A stretch of DNA of 64,000 bases from NCBI RefSeq assembly GCF_024124905.1, contig NZ_JAMXST010000004.1, positions 1 through 64,000 of the forward strand. Direction: 5' to 3'. A program made the position numbers and the translations under genes. Below, piece by piece: positions 46,235-54,865 of this stretch. Within the stretch, counting starts at the first letter, position 1; the number at the start of each line of letters is the position of its first letter. Under the pieces are notes generated by a model, which did no database searches, was not told where the DNA came from, and saw only the letters and a list, made by a program, of their open reading frames with translations. This DNA is from Cellulosimicrobium cellulans. GTDB taxonomy: Bacteria; Actinomycetota; Actinomycetes; Actinomycetales; Cellulomonadaceae.

Positions 46235-46741
46235 TCACGGCAGCAGGTGCGCGTACTCCTCGAGGGTGCCGTCGAGGACGGGCAGCGACATGCCCTGCTC
46301 CTCGCCCGAGGTCACGCTGACCGTCACGGGCAGCACGCCGCCCGGGGCCGCGTCGACGCGGCCGATCTGCGCGTCGAACCCGTCCTCGGTCCCGAGGTAG
46401 ACGGTCTCCCCGGCGGCGACGGGGATGGTCACCGGGTCGCCGCCCTCCGGCGTCACGTCGAACTCCACGTCCTCGGTCGAGTCGTTGGCGAACGCCCCGA
46501 CGAGCGCGCCGGCCTCGCCGTCGGCGGCGCTCACGACGAGGAGGTTGAGGCCGCGCAGGTCGTCGGTGAGGTCGACGCGCAGGCCGTCCGACGGCGAGTA
46601 GGGGCGGTTCGTCTCGATGGGGGAGCACGCGGAGGCGACGGCCACGCTCGCGACCACGAGGGGGACGGCCCAGTAGCGCGCGCGGCCGGTCGCTCGGGAC
46701 GCCGCACGGGTCGCTGCTCGGTGGGTCGGGATGCGGGTCAC
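46235..46741 (-). CDS. Lipoprotein of unknown function
   Basis: 168 residues. A basic Arg/Ala-rich N-terminus is followed by YWAVPLVVASVAVASAC, a lipoprotein signal with Cys at about 42. The mature part starts SPIETNRPYSPSDGLRVDL, a pattern seen in actinobacterial DUF4352/copper-chaperone-like lipoproteins, but I cannot assign a family. Beta-strand rich. GTG start with GGAG upstream. It is divergent from carD. Confidence 0.7.
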   Translation of the reverse strand: MTRIPTHRAATRAASRATGRARYWAVPLVVASVAVASACSPIETNRPYSPSDGLRVDLTDDLRGLNLLVVSAADGEAGALVGAFANDSTEDVEFDVTPEGGDPVTIPVAAGETVYLGTEDGFDAQIGRVDAAPGGVLPVTVSVTSGEEQGMSLPVLDGTLEEYAHLLP

Positions 46742-47054
46742 GTGCACTCCAGGGCTGCGAGAGGGGGGACTGGATTCCGCGCCCAGCCTAGTGCGTCGGG
46801 CGCGGCGGGGCGGCCGGAACCGGCTCTCCGGGAGCGTGGCGTGAGCGGCGTCACGCGGGGTCGCGCGCCCGCGCGGCGCGCGTGACGGCGGTCGGCGGGG
46901 CCCTGTGGCCCGCTCGGCGAGGTTCGTGAGGCGCGCTGACACGGCGCTGACCTGCGAAGACGCTGCTCCGGGGCGCTTGTCAAGGGGCCCAGGGGCTCGG
47001 ATTTCCGGCCTTCCGCGTGGTAAGGTGGACCACCGCGAAAGGGGACATCTGCAG
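46742..47054. other. Non-coding gap before carD
   Basis: 313 bases between the lipoprotein gene (minus) and carD (plus). It holds the carD promoter near its right end and presumably the lipoprotein promoter near its left end. I see no repeat unit, hairpin of note or additional gene. Confidence 0.6.
47021..47026 (+). promoter_or_regulatory. -10 box of carD
   Basis: TAAGGT, 28 bases before the ATG. The short leader contains an AAAGGGG ribosome site. No convincing -35 box. Confidence 0.5.
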
Positions 47055-47537
47055 ATGACGTTCACAGTAGGCGAGACCGTTGTCTACCCGCACCACGGAG
47101 CCGCACTGATCGAGGAGATCAAGACGCGCACCATCCGCGGAGAGGACAAGATCTACCTCAAGCTCAAGGTCGCGCAGGGCGACCTGACCATCGAAGTCCC
47201 AGCCGAGAACGTCGACCTCGTCGGCGTGCGTGACGTCGTCGGCCAGGAGGGTCTCGACCGCGTTTTCGAGGTGCTGCGTGCACCCTACACCGAGGAGCCG
47301 ACCAACTGGTCGCGTCGGTACAAGGCGAACCTCGAGAAGCTGGCGTCGGGCGACGTGATCAAGGTGGCGGAGGTCGTGCGCGACCTGTCGCGCCGGGACG
47401 CCGACCGCGGCCTCTCGGCCGGCGAGAAGCGCATGCTCTCGAAGGCCCGGCAGATCCTCGTCTCGGAGCTCGCGCTGGCCGAGCACACCGAGGAGGAGAA
47501 GGCCGAGGCCATCCTCGACGAGGTGCTGGCCTCCTGA
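47055..47537 (+). CDS. carD: RNA polymerase-binding transcription factor CarD
   Basis: Stabilises the open complex, especially at rRNA promoters. 160 residues. The N-terminal RNA-polymerase-interacting Tudor-like domain begins [20 protein letters not shown]. The C-terminal helical DNA-binding domain has the conserved Trp in [17 protein letters not shown]. It heads the carD-ispD-ispF order known from Mycobacterium. A strong terminator follows. Confidence 0.97.
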   Translation: MTFTVGETVVYPHHGAALIEEIKTRTIRGEDKIYLKLKVAQGDLTIEVPAENVDLVGVRDVVGQEGLDRVFEVLRAPYTEEPTNWSRRYKANLEKLASGDVIKVAEVVRDLSRRDADRGLSAGEKRMLSKARQILVSELALAEHTEEEKAEAILDEVLAS

Positions 47538-47570
47538 CGTCCCGGGCCTCGGCCCGAGCGACAGACCACC

Positions 47571-47606
47571 GGGGAGGGCGCCGTCCGTGCGGACGGCGCC
47601 CTCCCC
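47571..47606 (+). terminator. Terminator of carD
   Basis: Perfect 16-base arms (GGGGAGGGCGCCGTCC and complement) with a GTGC loop. It separates carD from ispD, which has its own -10 box. Confidence 0.85.
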
Positions 47607-47620
47607 GTCGTCGTGCCCGG

Positions 47621-47626
47621 TAGCGT
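47621..47626 (+). promoter_or_regulatory. -10 box for leaderless ispD
   Basis: TAGCGT ends 6 bases before the GTG at 47633. This spacing favours that GTG over the in-frame one at 47627. Confidence 0.55.
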
Positions 47627-47632
47627 GTGCCC

Positions 47633-48412
47633 GTGCCGACTCTTGCCGTCCTCACCGCCGCGGGCTCCGGGACCCGTCTCGGGCTCGACCTGCCCAAGGC
47701 CCTCGTTGAGCTCGACGGCCTGCCCCTGGTCGTCCAGGCGGCGCGCCGGCTGTGCGCGTCCGGGGCGGTCGACACGATCGTGGTCACGGCACCACCCGGC
47801 CTGCGGGAGCACGTCGCGGCGCTGCTCCGGGACGACCCGGCGGTCGACCGGCCCGTGCGGGTCGTCGACGGCGCGGGCACCCGCCAGGCCTCCGTCGCCG
47901 CGGGCCTGCGCGCGGGCCTGGACGCCGACGCGCCCGACGCCGGGACCGGGGGGCGCTCGGCCCCCGCGCAGCCCGCGGTCGACGTCGTGCTCGTCCACGA
48001 CGCGGCGCGACCGCTCGCGCCGCCCGCCCTCGTCCGCCGCGTCGTCGAGGCCGTGCGGGCGGGCCACGGCGCCGTCGTCCCGGGGCTGCCGGTCACGGAC
48101 ACGATCAAGCGCGTGACGGCCGCACGGGCGGGCGACCCGTCCCGCGCGGAACCCGTCGCCGAGACCGTGGACCGGGCGGCCCTGCGCGCGGTGCAGACCC
48201 CGCAGGGGTTCGACCGGGCGCTCCTGGTCCGGGCGCACGAGGCCGCGTCCCACCGGGCGGACGACGAGCGGTCCGCCGCGACCGACGACGCCGGACTCGT
48301 CGAGGCGCTCGGGCTCCCCGTCCACGTCGTGCCCGGAGACGCCGCCGCCGCCAAGATCACCACCGCCCACGACCTGCGCGTCGCCGCGCTGACCCTCCGG
48401 GAGGACCGATGA
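47633..48412 (+). CDS. ispD: 2-C-methyl-D-erythritol 4-phosphate cytidylyltransferase
   Basis: Third step of the non-mevalonate isoprenoid pathway: couples CTP to MEP. 259 residues. The nucleotide-binding [18 protein letters not shown] is at the N-terminus, then VHDAARPL, the VDR segment and [10 protein letters not shown] low-complexity insert lies near residues 98-116. Its stop overlaps ispF (ATGA). Together they perform two nearly consecutive pathway steps. Confidence 0.95.
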   Translation: MPTLAVLTAAGSGTRLGLDLPKALVELDGLPLVVQAARRLCASGAVDTIVVTAPPGLREHVAALLRDDPAVDRPVRVVDGAGTRQASVAAGLRAGLDADAPDAGTGGRSAPAQPAVDVVLVHDAARPLAPPALVRRVVEAVRAGHGAVVPGLPVTDTIKRVTAARAGDPSRAEPVAETVDRAALRAVQTPQGFDRALLVRAHEAASHRADDERSAATDDAGLVEALGLPVHVVPGDAAAAKITTAHDLRVAALTLREDR

Positions 48413-48954
48413 CGACGCCCGCCGAGCACGCCGAGGTCGCGCCGCACCGCGCCCCCGTGGCCCCGCTGCCGCGCACGGGGGTCGGCGTCGACGTGCACGC
48501 GTTCGCCCCCGAGGGCGAGGAGCGCGAGCTGTGGCTCGGCGGGCTGCTCTGGCCGGGCGAGCGCGGCCTCGCCGGGCACTCGGACGCGGACGTCGCCGCG
48601 CACGCCGCCGCGGACGCGCTGTTCTCGGCGACGGGGCTCGGCGACCTGGGGTCGAACTTCGGCACGAGCGCGCCCGAGTGGGCCGGGGCGAGCGGGTCGC
48701 GCCTCCTCGCCGAGGCGGCCCGCCGGGTCCGGGCCGCGGGGTTCGAGATCGGGAACGTGGCCGTCCAGGTCATCGGCAACCGACCGCGCCTCGGGCCCCG
48801 CCGCGCCGAGGCGGAGGCGGCCCTCGGGGCGGCCGCGGGAGCCCCGGTGACGCTCACGGCCACGACGACCGACGGTCTGGGACTCACGGGCCGCGGGGAG
48901 GGCGTCGCGGCCGTCGCGACGGCCCTCGTCGTCGCCGTCGGGACGTCCGCGTGA
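48409..48954 (+). CDS. ispF: 2-C-methyl-D-erythritol 2,4-cyclodiphosphate synthase
   Basis: Cyclises the CDP-activated intermediate in isoprenoid synthesis. 181 residues. Zinc ligands appear in GVDVHAF and [22 protein letters not shown] and [16 protein letters not shown] complete the site. The N-terminal 20 residues are extra. ATG overlaps the ispD stop. It ends 3 bases before the stop of the convergent lipoprotein gene. Confidence 0.96.
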   Translation: MTTPAEHAEVAPHRAPVAPLPRTGVGVDVHAFAPEGEERELWLGGLLWPGERGLAGHSDADVAAHAAADALFSATGLGDLGSNFGTSAPEWAGASGSRLLAEAARRVRAAGFEIGNVAVQVIGNRPRLGPRRAEAEAALGAAAGAPVTLTATTTDGLGLTGRGEGVAAVATALVVAVGTSA

Positions 48955-48956
48955 CC

Positions 48957-49535
48957 TCAGCCCGTGGGGGCGAGCCGCACGCTCTCGAGGACGGCACGCG
49001 CCTGCGTGGCGCCGTCGGCGTCGGCCTCGGCGTGCGAGGCCGTGAGGTCGACGACCCAGGCGTCCGGCCCGTCGCCGGTCCGGACCGCCACGATCTCCTG
49101 CGCGACGACGGCCCCGGCCGTCTCGTACGTGCCCGCGACCCGGAAGGCGGGGAGCTCGCCGAGGGTCGTCGGGCCCTGGCCGTCGACGCCCGGGGCCCAG
49201 CCGGGGATCGCGCTGACGGCCGCCGCGGTCGCGGCGCCGGCCTGCTCGAGCGTCTCCGTGGACTGCTCGCCCGTCACGACGACGTTCGCCCGGAACTCCT
49301 CCGGGCCCGTCCCGCTCGGCGCGCGCAGCACGAACGCCCCGTCGCGGGTGACGCGCTCCCAGCCCGGGGGAGCGGTGACCTGGACCGGGACCTCGGGGAC
49401 GTCGTAGGTGACCGGCGCGTCGTCGCCCCCCGTGTCCGCGGGACCGCCGCAGCCCGTGAGGACGAGCACCGCGGTCACCGGGACCACGAGGGGCGCGGCG
49501 GTCCAGGAGGTGCGGGGGTGGCGCGGTCGGGGCAC
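48957..49535 (-). CDS. Lipoprotein of unknown function (LpqN-like possibility)
   Basis: 192 residues. Signal LVVPVTAVLVLTGC with lipidated Cys near 28. The mature part VTAPPGWERVTRDGAFVLRAP and NVVVTGEQ resembles the LpqN/LpqT-type fold of actinobacterial lipoproteins, an uncertain match. The GTG start has GAAGGA six bases upstream; an upstream ATG (49589) would add an Arg/His-rich stretch and is less likely. First gene of a four-gene insert that separates ispF from cysS. Confidence 0.65.
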   Translation of the reverse strand: MPRPRHPRTSWTAAPLVVPVTAVLVLTGCGGPADTGGDDAPVTYDVPEVPVQVTAPPGWERVTRDGAFVLRAPSGTGPEEFRANVVVTGEQSTETLEQAGAATAAAVSAIPGWAPGVDGQGPTTLGELPAFRVAGTYETAGAVVAQEIVAVRTGDGPDAWVVDLTASHAEADADGATQARAVLESVRLAPTG

Positions 49536-49699
49536 GGTCGTCCTTCGTCGGGAGCGGGCATGACGGGCTGGGTGGGCCCGGCTCGCCATTCTCGCCTTCC
49601 GGCGTCCCGGGTGCCAGGCCCACGAGCAGACACTACGATCGCTGAGAGCGCATCGATGTGTTTGACTTTCCCAAGAACGACACATGGGATGAATCGCAC

Positions 49700-50338
49700 A
49701 TGAACCGAATGTCCGTCGAAGAACGCCGGGCCCAGCTCGTCGACGCGGCGATGACCATCGCCGTCCGCGAGGGCGTCGAGGCCGTCACGATCCGTGGCGT
49801 CGCGGCCGAGGCCGGCGTCTCTCTCGGCGTCGTGCACTACTGCTTCGAGGACAAGGACGAGCTCCTTCAGGCGATGGGCAACAGCCTCGCGCTCGTCGCG
49901 TCCGAGCCGGTGCGCGCCGCCCTCGACGTCGACGGCGACGTCGTGGAGCTCGCGCACGCCGCTGCCGACGGCCTGTGGAGCGGGCTCACGCCGCGCCGGC
50001 ACATGCGCCTCCTCACGTTCGAGTTCGCGACGGCGGGCGTGCGCAGCCGCGCTCTGCGCTCCGTGGCGCACACGCACCTGGAGCAGACGTGGGCGATGAC
50101 CCGCGGATTCCTCGAGAACGTCGCCGAGCGCGGGAACGTCACCTACTCGATGGACATGGGCTTCCTCTCGCGCATCGTCGCCGGGTACATCGACGGCATC
50201 GAGATCGCCTGGCTCGTCGAGCAGGACGACGAGACCGCGGTCCGCAGCTTCCACGCGCTCGCCGAGTACGTGCTGTCGCTCATGGTCCGACCGGACGGGT
50301 CGCCCGTGCGCGAGCACGGCCCGGAGCCCGTCGCCTGA
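49700..50338 (+). CDS. TetR/AcrR-family transcriptional regulator
   Basis: 212 residues. The N-terminal helix-turn-helix is RRAQLVDAAMTIAVREGVEA followed by VAAEAGVSLGVVHYCFEDKDELL. The C-terminal ligand domain is of the TetR_C type; the inducer is unknown. It likely regulates its neighbours, the lipoprotein or the lactone oxidase. ATHMs: the ATG chosen (MNRMSV) lacks a strong ribosome site, and an ATG three codons on is possible. Upstream, ATGTGT (49655-49660) and ACACAT (49679-49684) are complementary and may be an operator. Confidence 0.85.
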   Translation: MNRMSVEERRAQLVDAAMTIAVREGVEAVTIRGVAAEAGVSLGVVHYCFEDKDELLQAMGNSLALVASEPVRAALDVDGDVVELAHAAADGLWSGLTPRRHMRLLTFEFATAGVRSRALRSVAHTHLEQTWAMTRGFLENVAERGNVTYSMDMGFLSRIVAGYIDGIEIAWLVEQDDETAVRSFHALAEYVLSLMVRPDGSPVREHGPEPVA

Positions 50339-50366
50339 CCGCCGCGCCCGTCGGCCGCGCGAGCGG

Positions 50367-51788
50367 TCAGCCGCGCGCGGCCGCTCCCGGCGCACGCCCG
50401 AGCACCCGGTCCGTGTACGCGTTCGCGAAGACCCCGTCGGGGTCCGCCGCGTCGCGGACCGCCACGGCGTCGTCGAACCGGGGGTAGAGCTCGCGGAACC
50501 GTTCGGCGTCGAGCCCGTGCAGCTTGCCCCAGTGGGGGCGCCCGCCGACCTCGGCGACGATGCGCTCGACGGCGTCGAAGTACCGCGCGTGCGGCAGCCG
50601 GGCGTACTGGTGCACCGCCACGTACGCGGTCTCGCGACCGTGCGCGGTGGACAGCCAGACGTCGTCAGGCGCCGCGAACCGGACCTCGACGGGGAAGGGC
50701 ACGTGCTCGCCGGACCGGTTCAGCCAGCCGTCGATGCTCGCCAGGACGTCGACCAGGCGCTCGCGCGGCACCGCGTACTCCATCTCGCGGAACCGGACGC
50801 GGCGCGAGGTGACGAAGACCTGGTGCGACGGCGCGACGTAGGTCCGCGGCGCGAGCGCACGGGCCGAGACGGCGTTGAGCCGCGGGGTCACGCGCGGCAC
50901 CGCGGTGGCGAGCCGGTTGACGAGCTCGAACGCGCCGTTCGACAACAGCTCCTCGTCGACCCACGTGCGCGCCCGCGCGACGGGCCCGGGGCCGGACGCC
51001 CGCAGCCGCTCGAGCTCCGCCGCCTCGTCGTCGGGGGCGAGCCGGTTGTTGCGCTTGGTCAGCGCCCGACGCGTGTGGGGGAACCAGTAGAACTCGAAGT
51101 GGTCGTTGCCCCCGACGAGCCCGTCGGGGTCGTCCGGCGTGCCGAGGCCCTCCAGCACGCGGTCCAGCGGCCACGGCTCCTCCTGCGCGCGGAGCAGGAA
51201 CGCCGGCACGACCTCGAGCGTCACCGCGGACAGGACGCCCGTGACGCCGAGCCCCAGGCGGCTCACCTCGAAGAGGTCGGGGTCCTGCGTCGCGGACGCC
51301 TCGCGGACCTCGCCGTCGGCCCCGACGACGCGGACGCCGCGCACCTGGGTGGCGAGCCCGCCGAGCCCGGCGCCGGTCCCGTGCGTGCCCGTCGAGATCG
51401 CGCCGGCGATCGACTGCCGGTCGATGTCGCCGAGGTTGCGCATGGCCAGGCCCGCGGCAGCGAGGGCCTCGTTGAGCCGGTGCAGGCGGATGCCCGCCCC
51501 CACGGTCACGAGGATCGCGTCGGCGTCGGCCCCACCGGGCGCGCCCGTGCCGCGGGTGATGCGCTCGACGAGCCCGATGCGGTCCAGGTCGAGCAGGAGC
51601 CCGTCGGTGACGGCCGCGGGGGTGAACGAGTGGCCCGCGCCGACGGCGCGCACCCGCATCCCCTCGGCGGCCGCCCCGGCGACGAGCCGCCCCAGCTCCG
51701 CCTCGTCGCGCGGGGAGGCCCGGCGGCGCGGGGTCGCGGAGGCCGTGCGGGCCCAGTTGGTCCAGGAGAGGGCGTCGTCGCTGCTCAC
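50367..51788 (-). CDS. FAD-linked sugar-lactone oxidase (D-arabinono-1,4-lactone/L-gulonolactone oxidase type)
   Basis: 473 residues. The N-terminal FAD-binding (PCMH) domain has VRAVGAGHSFTPAAVTDG, with the histidine region typical of this family, and SIAGAISTGTHGTGAG. The C-terminal ALO domain has HFEFYWFPHTRRAL, EVRFAAPDDVWLSTAHGR and a final RPHWGKLHG. It oxidises an aldonolactone or polyol; the exact substrate is unknown. It converges on the TetR gene and is divergent from the racemase-fold gene, suggesting a shared control region at 51789-51832. Confidence 0.88.
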   Translation of the reverse strand: MSSDDALSWTNWARTASATPRRRASPRDEAELGRLVAGAAAEGMRVRAVGAGHSFTPAAVTDGLLLDLDRIGLVERITRGTGAPGGADADAILVTVGAGIRLHRLNEALAAAGLAMRNLGDIDRQSIAGAISTGTHGTGAGLGGLATQVRGVRVVGADGEVREASATQDPDLFEVSRLGLGVTGVLSAVTLEVVPAFLLRAQEEPWPLDRVLEGLGTPDDPDGLVGGNDHFEFYWFPHTRRALTKRNNRLAPDDEAAELERLRASGPGPVARARTWVDEELLSNGAFELVNRLATAVPRVTPRLNAVSARALAPRTYVAPSHQVFVTSRRVRFREMEYAVPRERLVDVLASIDGWLNRSGEHVPFPVEVRFAAPDDVWLSTAHGRETAYVAVHQYARLPHARYFDAVERIVAEVGGRPHWGKLHGLDAERFRELYPRFDDAVAVRDAADPDGVFANAYTDRVLGRAPGAAARG

Positions 51789-51820
51789 AGGTCGTACTGT
51801 CTCACGCCCCCCGCGTGGCG

Positions 51821-51826
51821 TACGTT
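51821..51826 (+). promoter_or_regulatory. -10 box for the leaderless PLP-protein gene
   Basis: TACGTT ends 6 bases before the ATG at 51833. Confidence 0.5.
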
Positions 51827-51832
51827 CTCCCC

Positions 51833-53113
51833 ATGACGACCGACGCGGCGCCCGCACCGGGCTCGGGGACGAGGACGGGGACGGCCGACCCTGCCGGGGA
51901 CGAGCGCGGGGCGACGCCGTCGCTGCTCGCCCGGTTGACGCGCGCCACCGCGGACCTCGACGGTCCGCTCGCCGTCGTCGACCTCGACCGGTTCGACGCC
52001 AACGCCGACGAGCTCCTGGCCCGCGCCGGAGGCGTGCCCGTGCGCGTCGCGTCGAAGTCGGTCCGCGTCCGCTCGCTCGTGACGCGCGCCGGCGAGCGCG
52101 GCTTCCGGGGCGTCATGGCGTTCTCGGTCCGCGAGGCGCTGTGGCTCGTCGACGCGGGCGTCCGCGACGTCCTCGTGGGATACCCGTCCGTGGACCGCGG
52201 CGCGCTCGCGGCGCTGGCGCGGCACGAGGCCGGGCGGCGCGAGATCACGCTCATGGTCGACGACGCGGCGCACCTCGAGCTCGTGCGGCACGCGCTCGCG
52301 GAGGCGGGCACGGGCGACGCGCCGCCCGTGCGCGTGTGCCTCGACGTGGACGCCTCGCTGCGGGTCGGGCTCGGGCTCGTCACGGTCCACCTCGGCACGC
52401 GGCGCTCGCCGCTGCACGACCCCCCGGACGTCGCGTCGCTCGCCGCCCGGGTCGTCTCGACGCCCGGGCTCTCGCTGCGCGGCCTGATGTTCTACGAGGC
52501 GCAGGTCGCGGGCATGCCCGACTCGAGCCTCGCCGTCCGTGCGGTCAAGCGGCTCTCGGTGCTCGAGCTGGGCGAGCGCCGGGGCGAGGTCGTCGCCGCG
52601 GTGCGCGACGTCGTCGGGCACGACCTCGAGCTCGTGAACTCCGGCGGCACCGGGTCGCTCGAGACGTCGTCCGCGGACGGCGTCGTCACGGAGGTCACCG
52701 CGGGGTCGGGGCTCTACGTGCCCGGGCTGTTCGACGAGTACCGCTCCTTCCGTCCGCGCCCCTCGGCGTTCTTCGGCCTCGACGTGGTGCGCGTCCCCGC
52801 GCCCGGGTGGGCGACCGCGTTCGGCGGCGGGTACGTCGCGTCCGGCCCCGCGTCGCGCAGCCGGCTGCCGCGCGTCGCGACGCCCGGCTGGTCGCTCACG
52901 GGGCGCGAGGGCGCGGGCGAGGTCCAGACGCCGCTGCACCGGACCCGGGGCGTCGCGGGCGCCCCGGAGCTGGGCGTGGGCGACCGCGTCTGGTTCCGGC
53001 ACGGCAAGGCGGGGGAGGCGATGGAGCGGTTCGACCGCGTGCACCTCGTGCGCGGGGACGAGGTGGTCGACGTCGTGCCCACGTACCGCGGCGAGGGCAA
53101 GAACTTCGGCTGA
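51833..53113 (+). CDS. Alanine racemase-fold PLP enzyme (amino acid deaminase/D-threonine aldolase type)
   Basis: 426 residues. The alanine racemase N-terminal barrel starts [17 protein letters not shown], with the PLP lysine in [20 protein letters not shown] and [10 protein letters not shown] are barrel segments. The C-terminal D-serine dehydratase-like part has [16 protein letters not shown], a metal/PLP region of D-threonine aldolases. It probably cleaves or deaminates a D-hydroxy amino acid; substrate unproven. Divergently paired with the FAD lactone oxidase. Confidence 0.8.
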   Translation: MTTDAAPAPGSGTRTGTADPAGDERGATPSLLARLTRATADLDGPLAVVDLDRFDANADELLARAGGVPVRVASKSVRVRSLVTRAGERGFRGVMAFSVREALWLVDAGVRDVLVGYPSVDRGALAALARHEAGRREITLMVDDAAHLELVRHALAEAGTGDAPPVRVCLDVDASLRVGLGLVTVHLGTRRSPLHDPPDVASLAARVVSTPGLSLRGLMFYEAQVAGMPDSSLAVRAVKRLSVLELGERRGEVVAAVRDVVGHDLELVNSGGTGSLETSSADGVVTEVTAGSGLYVPGLFDEYRSFRPRPSAFFGLDVVRVPAPGWATAFGGGYVASGPASRSRLPRVATPGWSLTGREGAGEVQTPLHRTRGVAGAPELGVGDRVWFRHGKAGEAMERFDRVHLVRGDEVVDVVPTYRGEGKNFG

Positions 53114-53191
53114 CCGGCGCCGGTCGGGGCTGCACCGGGATCGGCCGCGAGACCTGCCCGTGCCGCTTCGGCCGTGGTGGTGCGTCCCCGG

Positions 53192-53197
53192 TACCCT
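53192..53197 (+). promoter_or_regulatory. -10 box for leaderless cysS
   Basis: TACCCT ends 7 bases before the GTG at 53205. Confidence 0.55.
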
Positions 53198-53204
53198 TGC
53201 GGAC

Positions 53205-54635
53205 GTGACTCTTCGCCTGTTCGACACCGCCACGCGGGACGTGCGCGACTTCGTGCCCCTGACTCCGGGCGAGGTCGGCATCTACCTGTGTGGCGCGACC
53301 GTCCAGGCGGCACCCCACATCGGCCACATGCGCTCGGCCGTCGCGTTCGACGTGCTCGTGCGCTGGCTGCGGCGCGGCGGGTCGCGCGTGACGCTCATCC
53401 GCAACGTCACCGACATCGACGACAAGATCCTCGTGAAGTCCGCCGACGCGGGCGAGCCGTGGTGGGCCTGGGCCGCGACGTACGAGCGTGCGTTCACCGC
53501 CGCGTACGACGCGCTGGGCGTCCTGCCGCCCACGTACGAGCCGCGCGCGACCGGGCACGTGCCGGACATGGTCGAGCTCATGGAGCGCCTCGTGGAGCGC
53601 GGCCACGCGTACACGACCGGCCCTGGCGACGTGTGGTTCGACGTGCGGTCCTGGTCCGAGTACGGCTCCCTGACCAACCAGCACCTCGAGGACCTCAACC
53701 CCGTGCCCGACGACGTCCCCGCGGACGCGGAGGAGGCCGCCGCCAAGCGCGACCCGCGCGACTTCGCGCTGTGGAAGGCGCCCAAGGAGGGCGAGCCCGA
53801 GACGGCGTCGTGGCCCACGCCGTTCGGTCGCGGGCGCCCCGGCTGGCACCTCGAGTGCTCCGCGATGGCGCGCCGGTACCTCGGCGACACGTTCGACATC
53901 CACGGCGGCGGGCTCGACCTGCGCTTCCCGCACCACGAGAACGAGCAGGCGCAGTCGCGCGCCGCGGGCTACGGGTTCGCGCGGCACTGGCTGCACAGCG
54001 CGTGGGTCACGCAGGGCGGCGCCAAGATGAGCAAGTCGCTCGGCAACGGGCTGCTCGTGCGCGAGGTCCTCGCGACCACGAGCCCGGCCGTGCTGCGCTA
54101 CGCCCTCGCCTCCGTGCAGTACCGCTCGATGCTCGAGTGGACGCCCGCGACGGTCGTCGAGGCCGAGGCCACGTGGGAGCGGCTCGCCGGGTTCGTCGAG
54201 CGCGCGACCGAGCGCGTGGGCGACGTCGGCGACGTGACCGAGGCCGAGCTGCCGACCGCGTTCACCGCGGCCATGGACGACGACCTCAACGTCCCGGCGG
54301 CGCTCGCCGTCGTGCACGAGCACCTGCGGGCGGGGAACGCGGCGCTCGCCGACCGCACGACGGCCGCGGACGCCGTCGCGCGGCACCACCTCGTCGCGGT
54401 GCGGGCGATGCTCGACGTCCTGGGCCTCGACCCGGCCGACGCCCAGTGGGCCGACCGCGGGGACTCGCGCTACGCGGCGGTGCTCGACGCCGTCGTGGGC
54501 GCGGAGCTCGCGGCACGCGCCGAGGCGCGCGCGGCGCGCGACTTCGCGACCGCCGACGCGATCCGCGACCGACTCGCCGCGGCCGGCGTCGCGGTCGAGG
54601 ACTCGGCCGACGGCGCGCGCTGGACCCTCGCCTGA
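53205..54635 (+). CDS. cysS: Cysteine-tRNA ligase
   Basis: Charges tRNA-Cys. 476 residues, class I. Zinc ligand Cys29 starts [12 protein letters not shown] is at 38-41; further zinc ligands are in HLECSAMA and [13 protein letters not shown] is at 274-278. The full-length C-terminal helical domain argues against the related MshC ligase of mycothiol synthesis. GTG start with a leaderless-type promoter. In Mycobacterium cysS directly follows ispF; here four genes lie between. Confidence 0.96.
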   Translation: MTLRLFDTATRDVRDFVPLTPGEVGIYLCGATVQAAPHIGHMRSAVAFDVLVRWLRRGGSRVTLIRNVTDIDDKILVKSADAGEPWWAWAATYERAFTAAYDALGVLPPTYEPRATGHVPDMVELMERLVERGHAYTTGPGDVWFDVRSWSEYGSLTNQHLEDLNPVPDDVPADAEEAAAKRDPRDFALWKAPKEGEPETASWPTPFGRGRPGWHLECSAMARRYLGDTFDIHGGGLDLRFPHHENEQAQSRAAGYGFARHWLHSAWVTQGGAKMSKSLGNGLLVREVLATTSPAVLRYALASVQYRSMLEWTPATVVEAEATWERLAGFVERATERVGDVGDVTEAELPTAFTAAMDDDLNVPAALAVVHEHLRAGNAALADRTTAADAVARHHLVAVRAMLDVLGLDPADAQWADRGDSRYAAVLDAVVGAELAARAEARAARDFATADAIRDRLAAAGVAVEDSADGARWTLA

Positions 54636-54646
54636 CGACCGTCCCC

Positions 54647-54729
54647 GCGAGGTGGAGGCTGGGTACCACGAGGGAGAGGCGTGGTCGTGACCAGGCCTCT
54701 CCCTCGGTGGACCACGGCTCTCCCTCGGC
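54647..54729. repeat. Variant GAGGGAGAGCC repeat, two forward and two inverted units
   Basis: Forward units near 54647 (GCGAGGTGGAGGCTGG) and 54669 (CGAGGGAGAGGCGTGG) and inverted units GCCTCTCCCTCGG and GGCTCTCCCTCGG ending near 54706 and 54728. The central forward and inverted units pair into a hairpin. The third core base is changed from T to G and the inverted copies carry the matching C. It lies in the 230-base gap between cysS and rlmB. Confidence 0.8.
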
Positions 54730-54865
54730 GGGGTGTCTGAGGGACACTGGACCCGGTGGCGCACCGGCGCCCGCTCGCACGAACCGACCGACCTGACCGA
54801 CCGGACCGGTGTCGATCCGCCTGACCGACACCGACCGACCTGACCACGACACGACGGGTACTCCC

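Noticed and set aside
47627-47632. ispD start at the GTG directly after the -10 box
   Set aside because: Transcription could not begin early enough to include it; the GTG six bases later fits the promoter.
53205-54635. MshC (cysteine-glucosaminyl-inositol ligase) instead of CysS
   Set aside because: Although mshA is in the window, this protein has the [13 protein letters not shown]-type N-terminus and the full C-terminal domain of a tRNA ligase.
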